From positions 248,001 through 312,000 of the forward strand of contig NZ_SDHY01000001.1 in the NCBI RefSeq assembly GCF_004118285.1: a DNA stretch of 64,000 nucleotides, written 5' to 3'. The notes below the pieces were generated by a model. It was not told where the DNA came from, searched no databases, and saw only the letters and a list, made by a program, of their open reading frames with translations. The translations under genes and the position numbers were made by a program. This document shows, piece by piece, positions 34,601 to 44,004 of the stretch (positions within the stretch are counted from its first letter, which is position 1; each line of letters starts with the position of its first letter). The DNA comes from Aquirufa rosea (GTDB taxonomy: Bacteria > Bacteroidota > Bacteroidia > Cytophagales > Spirosomataceae).

Positions 34601-37386
34601 TCGATTTGTTGGGTTTGAGATTTATATAAACAACGTACTCCGATTTCAAATGTCTGTGCAAATCGCATCAAGTGAAATTGAGATGACAAATCTACACCGA
34701 ATGATTGAAATGTATTCTTTGATATTTCATCTTTCGAATAATTTTCTCCTTGCGAGGCATCAAAAAACAGGTTGCCTTTCAAACGCTTAACATAGACTAA
34801 CCTACCCAAATTAAAATCAGTATTGGCAATAGGAAATTTATAGTCAGCCGAGAAAGTATATAATCGATTGTACAAAACCGTAGTATATCCTCTGGATAGC
34901 GCTAATGTACTGGCAAAAGTATAATTCCCATTGGACTGTTGCTGGTAGGCACCTCTCAAGGACAAACCGTGGTGTTTGATTAATCCAGGTAAAAAGAATT
35001 TCAGCTGAGCCGACCAAATTTCAGACTTCAAATTTTGAGTAAATGGTGTTCCTTGCCAGTAAAGTCCCAATTGGTAGCCCCAAGGTGATTGGACGTCCCA
35101 ATATGCCTTATTCATTAATTTGGAATAGGATATGGCGTGGGTCATGGATGAATATAATCCATTAAAAGCTTCATTCTTGTATCTCAGCGGCAAATCATAT
35201 CCATTTACTTGAAAAAAAGAATAGGTAGAAGATAAAGTCAAATATTCTGCAAATGCCGAATGTGTCAAATTGAAGGGTAAACGAATGCCTATATCACCCT
35301 TAGTTTGAGTCCAAGAATCAGTTCTCAAACTATCCAATGGAGATTTTTTATCGATGTACAAACTAGTACTTCGCTGACTATTTTGAAAAGAAACATCAAT
35401 AACCGGATAAAAACCTTGATAAGAAAATCTGGCAAATTGGGTTCCTGAGCGCTCATTAGGATCATATTGATATCCAAGTCCAGCTTGTAAGGTATTCGTT
35501 ATATTTTTAGATAAAAGACTAAGTTCCAGCTGATTTCCTTGTGCAGCTACTAAAGGCCCCCATGAATACACATTGAAAATATTCCATTTGGAATAAGGTT
35601 TAATGGAATAATTTGGGACATTCTCTTGAACGCTATTTACTTTAGAAATATTTGCTAAAGGTTTCCAATTCTGTTCTCCAATCATTTTTTGAACAATGAC
35701 ATCTCCTTTGGCCTGATATGCCTGATAAATCAATTTCCCATCTGAAGAAACCTGGGCAGAATATGCCCCAAACTCGGATTGAGTTACAATCTGTTTCTTG
35801 GAAGTAGAAATATCGATCCTAGCTATTTGATCAATTCCATTAATAGGCTCATTGAAGTACACAAAAGATCCTTTCAAATAGGGTGAACCGATGTTGCTTT
35901 CTCCCAAATTAAATTCATGTAAAACATGTAATTTGTCTAAATCAATGATTCTAATGGCTTTCTGATGTTGGTATTTCACCACATACACTAAACGGTTTTC
36001 TTCAGATAATCGAGCATGAATGATTTGTTCCCCAGGAGCAATTTGTATTTTCTTAATCAGTTGCCGAGTTTCGATATCCAATAACAACATATGGGAGGAA
36101 CCTGAAGTATTTTGAACTAAAGTCAACAAATGCTTGCCATCTGGGTTTATGGATGGATTTATCCATTTCTCATCACCATCCCAATAAGACTTTTCTTTTG
36201 TAAATCGGTTATAAAGGACGATTCTACTACCTTGCCTCTGACCCCAACGAGGATCAAATCTTATTTCTGACCAAACCACCCAATTCTTGGATGCAGACAA
36301 CATATTCATTTCCGCTATGGGGCCTAGTTTTTCTAAAATTCTTTCATTACCATGACTCAACTCCACTAAGACAGGGATGGTGGAAAAACCTGATTTAATA
36401 GCCACCACCGTATCAGAAGACACCCAATTAGGGAACTTATAGGGAGAAAAACCTTTCTTTACTGCCGGACTAATTTGAATTAGGGACTCTGATGCTTGCT
36501 TCGTATTAATAGCTTGCAGCTGTAAGGAATCCTTTAAATTTTTCAAGGCCATTTGGCTCCATTGATCAATGCTTAAACCTGTTCTTTTCTTGAATACTGA
36601 TGAAAAAGCAAATGGATAAGGTCTGTTTAAGGCTTGCTGCCATATCTGACCAATAGCCTTTTCTCCTTGTTTTTCACGGATATATTGACTAAAATATTGT
36701 CCAAAAACGTAATGATTAGGGACCCATTGGCGAAAGGATTTACCCATCATTTTTCCATAGGAAGGTATTCCAAATTGAAGTAAATAGGCATGCAAAGGCA
36801 AATAAAACTCAGGTATTTTACCCCTTCCTATGGGATTCAAACGAGTTTCAGTTTCCACTGCATCACCTTCCCACAACCAATTGGGAATTATCAAATTGGA
36901 ATACAAAGCCTGGCCATTGCTTCCCCAGAGGGTTCTAAAAACACTTGCCAACCCTTGACGACCTAATTCATTTTGATAAATATGTCGCGTTTCGTGGCTT
37001 ACAAGCATTTCCAACCATTCATTTGTACCTACTAAAGACGGAGATTGAGTTGGTATAGTGAAAAACTCAGCTCTAGGAGCATTTAGGCTAACAAAACCAT
37101 TAGAATAAATGCCCTGGTTTTGAAGTACAATTTTCCAGGAATGAAGCTTAGAGGGAAGAGTTTGACCAACTTTAGAAACGTGTTTTTCTAGGTAATATGC
37201 TGTTAATTTAGCTAAACTATCGGCATCTTTGGGGAAGATTAGCTGAATAGGTAAATTAGGAACCTGTATTTTTTTCCATTGAACTGAGGGTGGATTTTGG
37301 TCTAGTAAGGCATAATTTAATTGGGCCTTTGATTGGAGGGTCCAAGCCACAAATATCAGAAATAATAGGACTTTTTTTACAGCCAT
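34567..37386 (-). CDS. outer-membrane fusion: HExxH metallopeptidase-like domain, beta-propeller, beta-barrel
   Basis: 939 residues with a signal peptide (MAVKKVLLFLIFVAWTLQSKA). Residues 40-290 resemble a gluzincin metallopeptidase: His131-Glu-Thr-Arg-His135 (LVSHETRHIYQ) with a likely third ligand Glu173 in NWLWEGDAVETE. Residues 300-600 form blade-like repeats of the TolB/DPP-IV propeller type (GSRIVLYN, NPSINPDGKHLLTLVQN, SHMLLLDIETRQ). The last ~330 residues alternate strands and end in Phe (YPLVVDIGF), typical of an outer-membrane barrel. So a surface or periplasmic protease domain seems tied to a barrel. Overlaps ALDH (10 nt) and the TPR lipoprotein (34 nt). Confidence 0.8.
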   Translation of the reverse strand: MAVKKVLLFLIFVAWTLQSKAQLNYALLDQNPPSVQWKKIQVPNLPIQLIFPKDADSLAKLTAYYLEKHVSKVGQTLPSKLHSWKIVLQNQGIYSNGFVSLNAPRAEFFTIPTQSPSLVGTNEWLEMLVSHETRHIYQNELGRQGLASVFRTLWGSNGQALYSNLIIPNWLWEGDAVETETRLNPIGRGKIPEFYLPLHAYLLQFGIPSYGKMMGKSFRQWVPNHYVFGQYFSQYIREKQGEKAIGQIWQQALNRPYPFAFSSVFKKRTGLSIDQWSQMALKNLKDSLQLQAINTKQASESLIQISPAVKKGFSPYKFPNWVSSDTVVAIKSGFSTIPVLVELSHGNERILEKLGPIAEMNMLSASKNWVVWSEIRFDPRWGQRQGSRIVLYNRFTKEKSYWDGDEKWINPSINPDGKHLLTLVQNTSGSSHMLLLDIETRQLIKKIQIAPGEQIIHARLSEENRLVYVVKYQHQKAIRIIDLDKLHVLHEFNLGESNIGSPYLKGSFVYFNEPINGIDQIARIDISTSKKQIVTQSEFGAYSAQVSSDGKLIYQAYQAKGDVIVQKMIGEQNWKPLANISKVNSVQENVPNYSIKPYSKWNIFNVYSWGPLVAAQGNQLELSLLSKNITNTLQAGLGYQYDPNERSGTQFARFSYQGFYPVIDVSFQNSQRSTSLYIDKKSPLDSLRTDSWTQTKGDIGIRLPFNLTHSAFAEYLTLSSTYSFFQVNGYDLPLRYKNEAFNGLYSSMTHAISYSKLMNKAYWDVQSPWGYQLGLYWQGTPFTQNLKSEIWSAQLKFFLPGLIKHHGLSLRGAYQQQSNGNYTFASTLALSRGYTTVLYNRLYTFSADYKFPIANTDFNLGRLVYVKRLKGNLFFDASQGENYSKDEISKNTFQSFGVDLSSQFHLMRFAQTFEIGVRCLYKSQTQQIEWYPLVVDIGF

Positions 37387-38792
37387 TTCAAAATAAAATC
37401 AAGCATCCAACGAACATTCAATTTATAGGGTGGGTACAAGAATTTCATCATCCGACTGTGCTGAACTAAAACGGATTTTTGATTGGAGAATTCATTAAAA
37501 CCAAATTTACCACCCGTTTTACCTATTCCAGAATTATTAACTCCACCAAAAGGAAGTTCACCATGACCGTAATGAATCAAACAATCGTTCACCACTACAC
37601 CTCCGGAACTTGTATTTTTCAGAATGTATTGAGTGAAATCTTCATTTTCTGAGAAAATATATAAGGCCAATGGCTTTTCCTCCTTGGCTAATTGATCCAC
37701 AATTTGTTGCTCATCTTTGTACACCAAAATAGGGAGAACTGGACCAAAAATTTCCTCCTGCAAAATTTGCATATCGTGGTTACAATTAGTCAAAACAGTA
37801 GGTGAGATATAACATTCATTTTCATCGGTATCCCCACCAAAAAGTACATTAGCTCCGCGTAATTTGGCATCTTCTACTAAATGCATGACGCGCGCAAAGT
37901 GCCTTTTATTGACAATTCTAGCATAATCCTTACTTTGTTGAATACCTTTATTTTCAGGATTATAAAAACTATTCACCGCCTTTTCCAAGAATTCCAAGAA
38001 GGCAAAATAATGCTTTTCATGAACATAGACATAATCTGGGGCAATACAGGTTTGGCCATTATTTAAAAATTTTCCCCAAGCAATTTTTTGTGCGGATGCC
38101 TCAATATCTGCTGCAGGTCCAATGATAGCAGGCGATTTTCCTCCCAATTCCAAAGTAACCGAACAAAGATGTTCAGAAGCAGCCTTCATCACTACTTTAC
38201 CTATGGCAGGACTTCCCGTAAAAAATATATGATTGAACTTTTGCTCCAATAAATGAGTAGAAACAGCAGCATCTCCTTCAAAAACAGCAACTTCGCTACG
38301 ATCAAATAGACTTGTAATCATCTTTTTAATAAAAGTTGATGTAGCAGGACTTAGCTCCGAAGGTTTTAACATAACCGCATTACCTGCAGCTATGGCTAAC
38401 AATAAGGGACAAATAGCCAGGTTAAATGGATAATTCCAAGGTGCAATGACCAGACACATACCTTTAGCTTCGGGTTGAATATATCCTTGCGTACCTAAAA
38501 GTAGGAGAGGTGTATCTACCCTTTGAGGTTTCATCCATGATTTTAGGTTCTTACAAATATGATCAATTTCTCTCTTTACACCCAACAATTCAGCTAATAT
38601 CACCTCAGAAGCAGGTTTTTTAAAATCTTCATAGAGCGCATCAAACAATTCCTTTTTGTGCGCAAGCATGTATTTTTCTATAGATCTTAATTTATCTATC
38701 CTCTCTTTAGGGCTAGAATTATTGAGTCTAGCCAAAGATGATTTTTGAATCCAATAAACCTCAGCAATTTGATCTTCTATCGATGAAACCAT
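37377..38792 (-). CDS. NAD(P)+-dependent aldehyde dehydrogenase (ALDH3-like)
   Basis: 471 residues, the short length of the class 3 ALDH branch. Recognisable: VIAPWNYPFNLAICPLLLAIAAGNAVMLKPSE, FFTGSPAIGKVV, the catalytic Glu in TLELGGKSPAII and the nucleophilic Cys in NNGQTCIAPDYV. ILQEEIFGPVLPIL and GGVNNSGIGKTGG follow. Members oxidise medium- and long-chain or aromatic aldehydes; a hydrophobic C-terminal helix (MMKFLYPPY...WMLDFILKWL) recalls the membrane tail of fatty-aldehyde dehydrogenases. It lies between an unknown gene (5 nt) and the outer-membrane fusion gene (10-nt overlap). Confidence 0.92.
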   Translation of the reverse strand: MVSSIEDQIAEVYWIQKSSLARLNNSSPKERIDKLRSIEKYMLAHKKELFDALYEDFKKPASEVILAELLGVKREIDHICKNLKSWMKPQRVDTPLLLLGTQGYIQPEAKGMCLVIAPWNYPFNLAICPLLLAIAAGNAVMLKPSELSPATSTFIKKMITSLFDRSEVAVFEGDAAVSTHLLEQKFNHIFFTGSPAIGKVVMKAASEHLCSVTLELGGKSPAIIGPAADIEASAQKIAWGKFLNNGQTCIAPDYVYVHEKHYFAFLEFLEKAVNSFYNPENKGIQQSKDYARIVNKRHFARVMHLVEDAKLRGANVLFGGDTDENECYISPTVLTNCNHDMQILQEEIFGPVLPILVYKDEQQIVDQLAKEEKPLALYIFSENEDFTQYILKNTSSGGVVVNDCLIHYGHGELPFGGVNNSGIGKTGGKFGFNEFSNQKSVLVQHSRMMKFLYPPYKLNVRWMLDFILKWL

Positions 38793-38797
38793 AATTT

Positions 38798-39547
38798 TTA
38801 TGATGCAAAAATTTCTCTTAAACTGTTTTCCAAACCATCAAAATATCGATTATTACCAGATGGTTTTCTCAATGAATCACCAGCAATATACCAAAGCCCG
38901 TCACCCGGATAAACCGCAAAAGACTGAGAACTTTTCAATTCTTCTTTAGCCTTATCAGATTGGAAATCAGCTATGTAAATCGTATTCATTAAAGTTTGTA
39001 AACGCTCCCAATCTGAAATTGTTTTTTGAACAGAACCTGATTCTTGGTAGGTGAAGTTTAAATTTTGAAATGATAATTCTCCTTCTATTCGAATCCAATT
39101 GCCTTGATGATCCTTAAATTGAAATCCTAGGTATAAAGGCATTTCTCTTCCGGCAGCTTCAAAAATAGATTGAAAAAATTCCTGAATTAGATTTTCTTCC
39201 ATTTCTAGCATTCTAGGAACCAGAGTTTTACGATCTTCATACTCCAACATGATAAATGGTTCAGTATCTTTCGGTTTACAAATACCAGATTTATAGGTAT
39301 CAAATCTAGCTTGCAATCGATTTTGCCATACCGGTGTAATGGGGCCTTTCCAAGACCAAAAATCCTCCAGTGGTAATCCCTCCGCCATAAGTTCTTCCTT
39401 AGAAAAATCATCCCGGTCAGTGTATTGTATTTCAATTTCCAAAGATGCCACCGAACTTCCCCAATCAAGAAATTTTAGCATCGCTTCGAAATGATAGGGA
39501 GCGGGAACATGATTGGCGCTTTCGTACAATAAATTAAAATTACTCAT
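38798..39547 (-). CDS. conserved-looking protein of unknown function next to menE
   Basis: 249 residues from ATG 39547; an in-frame TTG at 39562 would overlap menE and is less likely. No signal peptide or membrane segment, so cytoplasmic. Rich in acidic and aromatic residues with alternating strands (YLGFQFKDHQGNWIRIEGELSF) and helices (LVPRMLEMEENLIQEFFQSI). I recognise no family or catalytic motif. It sits 4 nt after menE and 5 nt before ALDH, so it is translated from the same mRNA; a link to menaquinone synthesis is only suggested by position. Confidence 0.65.
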   Translation of the reverse strand: MSNFNLLYESANHVPAPYHFEAMLKFLDWGSSVASLEIEIQYTDRDDFSKEELMAEGLPLEDFWSWKGPITPVWQNRLQARFDTYKSGICKPKDTEPFIMLEYEDRKTLVPRMLEMEENLIQEFFQSIFEAAGREMPLYLGFQFKDHQGNWIRIEGELSFQNLNFTYQESGSVQKTISDWERLQTLMNTIYIADFQSDKAKEELKSSQSFAVYPGDGLWYIAGDSLRKPSGNNRYFDGLENSLREIFAS

Positions 39548-39551
39548 AAAA

Positions 39552-40616
39552 TTAGGATTCAATGGATGAAGTTTCTTGATACAAAGCTACCGTTTTCCGA
39601 CTATCTAATTTACCGTTTGAATTAAATATGAATTGAGGAAGGCAAATAATCGACTTAGGGATTTGTTTTGATGACAAATGTTGCAATAAATATCGCTTTA
39701 AATCATTTTCCCAAGTAATGGCTTGTTGGGATTCAATAAATAATGTAGCTCTCTGACCATATTTTTCATCAGGTAAACCTGCTACAAAACAAAGGTAAGA
39801 TAAACCATTTTCCAGAAAATAAGTCTGAACATGTTGTTCAATCTGGCTTGGGAATATTTTCATTCCTCCCGAGTTGATCACAAAATCCTTCCTTCCTAAA
39901 ATTTGAAATCGCTGATCTGGAAGCAAGTCAGCTACATCATTCGTTTCAATCCAAACTTCATTGGTAACAAAAGAACGTACGCACAGGCAAGCATCAGCAT
40001 TCAATCTCAATTCCACACCTGATAAAGGAATTAAATATTCATCAGTAGTCTTAGAGATAGATCGATAGGCTATGTGGGATACAGTTTCTGTCATCCCATA
40101 GGTTAAATAAATGGGAATATCCTGTTTAGCGGCAAGATTTTCGATTTCTTTTGAAATAGCAGCACCACCTACTAAAATACCCTTGGCAATGGAAAATGAT
40201 GAAAGCAGCGAGGGGTTTTGTAATAGATATTGTAACTGAGGAGGGACCAAAGATGTCAATACTAAAGACAAATTGGCTGGAATTTCAGGTTGATTACTAG
40301 GTTCAACAATAACTAATTCCAAATCCAATACCAATGCCCTAACTACCACCATCACTCCTCCAATAAATCTAATAGGCAAACACAAAAGAGCTTTATCGCC
40401 TGACTTTAATCCCAACCATTTACCCGTCATTTTGGCAGAATAAATCATTTGTCTACGATGAATTTTAATTTCCTTGGGAACACCTGTGGAACCTGAAGTA
40501 TGAAAGGTAAACCATTCATTTCCAGTATGCCATAATCGGCAAAATTCCATGACCTCAGCTTCAAAAGGAGTCGATGGAATAGGGAAGGAATTTGACTTGG
40601 GAGAAATAAGCAGCAT
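39552..40616 (-). CDS. menE: o-succinylbenzoate-CoA ligase-like AMP-binding enzyme
   Basis: 354 residues from ATG 40616 (an upstream TTG at 40628 is unlikely). Activates o-succinylbenzoate to its CoA thioester in menaquinone synthesis. ANL motifs: FHTSGSTGVPKEI (P-loop), YLTYGMTETVSHIAYR, GRKDFVINSGGMKIFPSQIE with the hinge, and the catalytic lysine in NSNGKLDSRK. Compact size fits the short MenE of Bacteroidota, and menB lies divergently 540 nt away. Other acyl-CoA ligases share the motifs, but the locus makes MenE the best call. Confidence 0.85.
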   Translation of the reverse strand: MLLISPKSNSFPIPSTPFEAEVMEFCRLWHTGNEWFTFHTSGSTGVPKEIKIHRRQMIYSAKMTGKWLGLKSGDKALLCLPIRFIGGVMVVVRALVLDLELVIVEPSNQPEIPANLSLVLTSLVPPQLQYLLQNPSLLSSFSIAKGILVGGAAISKEIENLAAKQDIPIYLTYGMTETVSHIAYRSISKTTDEYLIPLSGVELRLNADACLCVRSFVTNEVWIETNDVADLLPDQRFQILGRKDFVINSGGMKIFPSQIEQHVQTYFLENGLSYLCFVAGLPDEKYGQRATLFIESQQAITWENDLKRYLLQHLSSKQIPKSIICLPQFIFNSNGKLDSRKTVALYQETSSIES

Positions 40617-40634
40617 ATAATCAGTCAATCATTC

Positions 40635-40663
40635 CAAAATTAACCAAACATTCTCTAATTTTG
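40635..40663. promoter_or_regulatory. mirror-image divergent -7 elements between menE and DUF2452/menB
   Basis: TAATTTTG occurs on + at 40656-40663 (37 nt before the DUF2452 ATG) and on - at 40635-40642 (19 nt before the menE ATG), forming an exact 8-bp inverted repeat with a 13-nt spacer. Both fit TAnnTTTG and point away from each other, so the two halves of the menaquinone locus may share one control point. Confidence 0.45.
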
Positions 40664-40699
40664 AGGGTTAAAGCTAGGATTTACCTTAATTAATTGCGC

Positions 40700-41149
40700 A
40701 TGTCAGAAGATCCTTTCTTAAATCCAATCAATCCTGAAAAAGTAGCCGCCAATCCAGGTCTTTTACCTTATGCTCATACGGCTGGATCTGCCGTTATAAA
40801 GCCCGAAGATATGGGTAAAACCAAAGGTCGATCTGTGACAGCCATGAGGCAACAGACAGATAGGCAAATGAATCAATTGTACGAGCAGATGGAAACTTTA
40901 GCCAAACAAGCGAAACTTTTGGCTGAAAGAAAAGAGATTTCTGAACGAATATATGATGCTGCCATGGGTTTTGAACCCATCATTAATGAAACTTATTACC
41001 TGTACGAAAAAGAAAATGGGACAGATTTATTGTCTTTAGTGGCTCCACACGAATGGGGGCGATCTTTTAAATACAGTCGATTTTTAGCTCAAGTAACTTT
41101 ATTAGCAGACCATACCTGGGATGTAATTTATAACCAAGAAAATATTTAA
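40700..41149 (+). CDS. DUF2452-family protein
   Basis: 149 residues from ATG 40700 (TTG at 40694 adds two residues and is unlikely). Family resemblance is seen in NPGLLPYAHTAGSAVIKPEDMGKTKGR near the start, a helical stretch QQTDRQMNQLYEQMETLAKQA (probably coiled coil) and the closing SLVAPHEWG...FLAQVTLLADHTWDVI. Cytoplasmic; function unknown. It leads the + operon, 3 nt before menB, an association that could be meaningful. Confidence 0.75.
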   Translation: MSEDPFLNPINPEKVAANPGLLPYAHTAGSAVIKPEDMGKTKGRSVTAMRQQTDRQMNQLYEQMETLAKQAKLLAERKEISERIYDAAMGFEPIINETYYLYEKENGTDLLSLVAPHEWGRSFKYSRFLAQVTLLADHTWDVIYNQENI

Positions 41150-41152
41150 ATC

Positions 41153-41977
41153 ATGACATCTAATTTCCCTTGGAAAACCATTAAAGAATATGAAGAAATC
41201 CTATTTCAGCAATATAAAGGAATAGCGAAGATTTCAATTAATAGACCGCACAAACACAATGCATTTACACCAAAAACGGTGCAGGAAATGTCGGAGGCCA
41301 TGGAATTAGCCAGGCAAGATACTTCCATTGGCGTTGTTATTTTGACAGGAGAGGGAGGAAAAGCATTTTGTTCAGGTGGCGACCAAAGTGTTCGAGGTGA
41401 TGGGGGTTATGTTGGCCAAGACTTGGTGCCTAGATTAAATGTATTAGACTTACAAAAACAAATTCGTTCTATTCCTAAACCTGTGGTAGCTATGGTAGCA
41501 GGCTGGGCTATCGGTGGTGGCCATGTACTACATGTCGTATGTGATTTATCCATTGCGGCAGATAATGCGAGGTTCGGTCAAACAGGACCAAATGTAGGTT
41601 CATTTGACGGTGGCTTTGGAGCTTCCTATTTGGCCCGAGTAGTTGGACAGAAAAAAGCCAGAGAAATTTGGTACTTATGTGACCAATACGATGCTCAAGA
41701 GGCCTTACACATGGGTTTAGTTAATAAAGTTGTTCCATTAGACCAATTGGAAGCTACCACGATTTCATGGTGTGAAAGAATACTCGAGAAAAGCCCAATA
41801 GCGCTTCGCATGTTGAAATCCTCCTTTAATGCAGAATTGGATGGTCAAGCTGGTATCCAAGAATTAGCTGGAAATGCTACCTTGCTTTACTATTTATCTG
41901 AAGAAGCCAAAGAGGGTAAAAATGCATTTTTAGAAAAAAGAAAACCTGATTTCTCTAAATTTCCTAAATTTCCATAA
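41153..41977 (+). CDS. menB: 1,4-dihydroxy-2-naphthoyl-CoA synthase
   Basis: 274-residue crotonase-fold enzyme closing the second ring of menaquinone. [19 protein letters not shown] is the MenB-specific loop, [21 protein letters not shown] forms the oxyanion hole and [20 protein letters not shown] carries the MenB Ser/Asp signature. Length is normal. Starts 3 nt after DUF2452 and is followed after 2 nt by an EVE-domain gene. With the divergent menE this is clearly part of a menaquinone locus, although menA, menC, menD and menF are not in the window. Confidence 0.97.
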   Translation: MTSNFPWKTIKEYEEILFQQYKGIAKISINRPHKHNAFTPKTVQEMSEAMELARQDTSIGVVILTGEGGKAFCSGGDQSVRGDGGYVGQDLVPRLNVLDLQKQIRSIPKPVVAMVAGWAIGGGHVLHVVCDLSIAADNARFGQTGPNVGSFDGGFGASYLARVVGQKKAREIWYLCDQYDAQEALHMGLVNKVVPLDQLEATTISWCERILEKSPIALRMLKSSFNAELDGQAGIQELAGNATLLYYLSEEAKEGKNAFLEKRKPDFSKFPKFP

Positions 41978-41979
41978 AT

Positions 41980-42384
41980 ATGAATTATTGGCTAGTTAAA
42001 TCAGAACCTTTCAAATATTCTTGGGATGATTTCGTTAAAGAAGGTAAATCCGTATGGGATGGGGTAAGAAATTACCAGGCAAGAAACAATTTGATGGCCA
42101 TGAAAAAAGGAGATTGGGTCTATTTTTACCACTCCAATGAAGGTCTCGAAGTTGTTGGATTAGCCGAAGTCAGTAAGGAACATTATCCTGATCCGACAAC
42201 AGATGATCCTCGCTGGGTAGTGGTAGAACTGATTCCCGTTCGGAAGTTTAACAAAACAGTTACCCTAAAACAAATGAAATCAGATTCTCGTTTATGTAAT
42301 CTGGCATTAATAAAACAATCCAGACTCTCAGTGACCCCTGTTAACAAACCTGAATTTGATATCATATTGAGCCTAACAGAATAA
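41980..42384 (+). CDS. EVE (PUA-like) domain protein
   Basis: 134 residues making a single EVE domain: MNYWLVKSEPFKYSWDDF, WDGVRNYQARNNLMAMKKGDWVYFYHSNEG, VVGLAEVSKEHYPDPT and the closing LIKQSRLSVTPVNKPEFDIIL. EVE domains belong to the PUASH superfamily and are thought to bind modified bases in DNA or RNA. It is a lone domain in a metabolic operon, so a housekeeping RNA-related task seems likelier than DNA-modification-dependent restriction. Confidence 0.9.
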   Translation: MNYWLVKSEPFKYSWDDFVKEGKSVWDGVRNYQARNNLMAMKKGDWVYFYHSNEGLEVVGLAEVSKEHYPDPTTDDPRWVVVELIPVRKFNKTVTLKQMKSDSRLCNLALIKQSRLSVTPVNKPEFDIILSLTE

Positions 42385-42388
42385 ATAT

Positions 42389-44002
42389 ATGAGAGTTTTA
42401 TCTTCCATCAAGCTATTACTAAGTGGTATTTTAATTCTTGCCTTATTTCAATTGAACGCTCAAGTAGGTCAGCGAATTGAGTTTCCAGTAGGAGGAAAGG
42501 ATTTGGAATCTTTCACCATACCCATTGGAAATCAAGGAGTTATAATACTTAACCAATTAGGTAAACAGGAGTTCAGTATTCAGAAATTCTCTACCAACTT
42601 ACAACAAGTTTGGTATACTTCCGGAACCATAGATAATGGACTTGATTACGTAAATCACAGTTTTGATGGAAAATCACTTAACCTATTGTTCAGCCGTTTT
42701 AAAAGTAATTCCTATCAAGTCATTCGGGTCAATATAGTTAAAGGAACTTTTGAAAAATTTCAAATCTATTCCGTTGATCGAATGGAAATATCCAATTTCA
42801 AAGCATTGAATGAATCTCTATTCATTGCTGGTATAGTTAATAATCAGCCTGTTATCTTATTTACGAACTTAAAGGAGCGTAAAACGCGCATACTGCCTTC
42901 GGTAGTAAAAGGACAAGCAGAAATCCAGTCGATGGACCTAGATTCCATTCAACAACAAATCAATGTAACCTATTCGGTAGGAAACCGAGCTAAAAATTAT
43001 CAATTAGTTATCAAGTCTTTTGATGAAGATGGAGTGCAAATTGGGCAAATTGTAATGGATCCCAACGAGGAATTTGCTATGATGAATGCCAAATCCACCC
43101 AGCTCAACGACTCCTTACAAGTTATCGTGGGGACTTACGGTCATAAAACTACCATTGGATCCTCTAAGGGACCAAGTTCGCAAGGGATCTATTTTAATTC
43201 ATATTTAGATGGAGAATTGATACAGTCCAAGTTTCATAGCTTCACTAAGTTTTCTAATTTCTTCAATTTTTTAACGCCTAAACAAAAGGAGAAACAAGAA
43301 AAGAAGATAAAAAATAAAGAAAGCAAAGGAGAAGATTTGCGCTTAGATTACCGTTTATTAATTCATGAAATTATCAAAAAAGGTGACCATTACATTGTGG
43401 TGGCAGAAGCATTCTATCCTGATTATAAATACAATAATTTCGGCCCATACGGCAGCATGATGGGTTTAGGAGGTTTTTACTCACCATGGACTATGATGTA
43501 TAATCCTTACCGTTGGGGTTACGGTTATTATGGCTTGTATTCACCCTATTCTAGCTATTATAGCCCTTGGGGATATAGAGGGTTCAATTCCTACGGAAGC
43601 CAGCAGCAATTTGACGGCTGGGTTTATACACATGCAGTTATTGTCGAATTAGATGAAAAGGGGGATTTGTTATGGGATCATTGCATAGCCATGAAAGACC
43701 TAAAAGAACCCAAATTAATCCAAAAAATTAAAACTTCTCTTCAGGGGGATGAGATTGTTCTTTCTTTCAACATAGACAATCAAATCATAACCAAAAAAAT
43801 TGGTAATCAAGGAAGATCGGAAACAGAAAGTATTCAAAATATTAGTACTGATAATGATGCGGATAAAATCAGAAGAAGCAGTAAGTCGGAGTTAAATTAC
43901 TGGTTTGGTCCCTATTATTTAGCCAATGGCTACCAGACCATCTCCAATGAAGAAGGTCGCCGTTCAGTATATTATTTAAATAAGATTGAAATCCAAAAAT
44001 AA
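42389..44002 (+). CDS. secreted protein with Gly/Tyr-rich segment, unknown function
   Basis: 537 residues with a signal peptide (ILILALFQLNA, cut before QV). Residues 25-300 are a series of beta strands suggesting a propeller-like or sandwich fold. Residues 280-310 are a lysine/glutamate-rich helix (KQKEKQEKKIKNKESKGED). Residues 345-410 are strongly enriched in Gly, Tyr, Ser and Pro (GYGYYGLYSPYSSYYSPWGYRG), as in low-complexity adhesive or structural segments. The C-terminus returns to folded sequence. It lies 4 nt after the EVE gene and 2 nt before a methyltransferase gene. Family not recognised. Confidence 0.75.
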   Translation: MRVLSSIKLLLSGILILALFQLNAQVGQRIEFPVGGKDLESFTIPIGNQGVIILNQLGKQEFSIQKFSTNLQQVWYTSGTIDNGLDYVNHSFDGKSLNLLFSRFKSNSYQVIRVNIVKGTFEKFQIYSVDRMEISNFKALNESLFIAGIVNNQPVILFTNLKERKTRILPSVVKGQAEIQSMDLDSIQQQINVTYSVGNRAKNYQLVIKSFDEDGVQIGQIVMDPNEEFAMMNAKSTQLNDSLQVIVGTYGHKTTIGSSKGPSSQGIYFNSYLDGELIQSKFHSFTKFSNFFNFLTPKQKEKQEKKIKNKESKGEDLRLDYRLLIHEIIKKGDHYIVVAEAFYPDYKYNNFGPYGSMMGLGGFYSPWTMMYNPYRWGYGYYGLYSPYSSYYSPWGYRGFNSYGSQQQFDGWVYTHAVIVELDEKGDLLWDHCIAMKDLKEPKLIQKIKTSLQGDEIVLSFNIDNQIITKKIGNQGRSETESIQNISTDNDADKIRRSSKSELNYWFGPYYLANGYQTISNEEGRRSVYYLNKIEIQK

Positions 44003-44004
44003 GT

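Noticed and set aside
41980-42384. EVE-domain protein as part of a modification-dependent defence system
   Set aside because: It is a single domain without nuclease or helicase partner, in an operon with menB.
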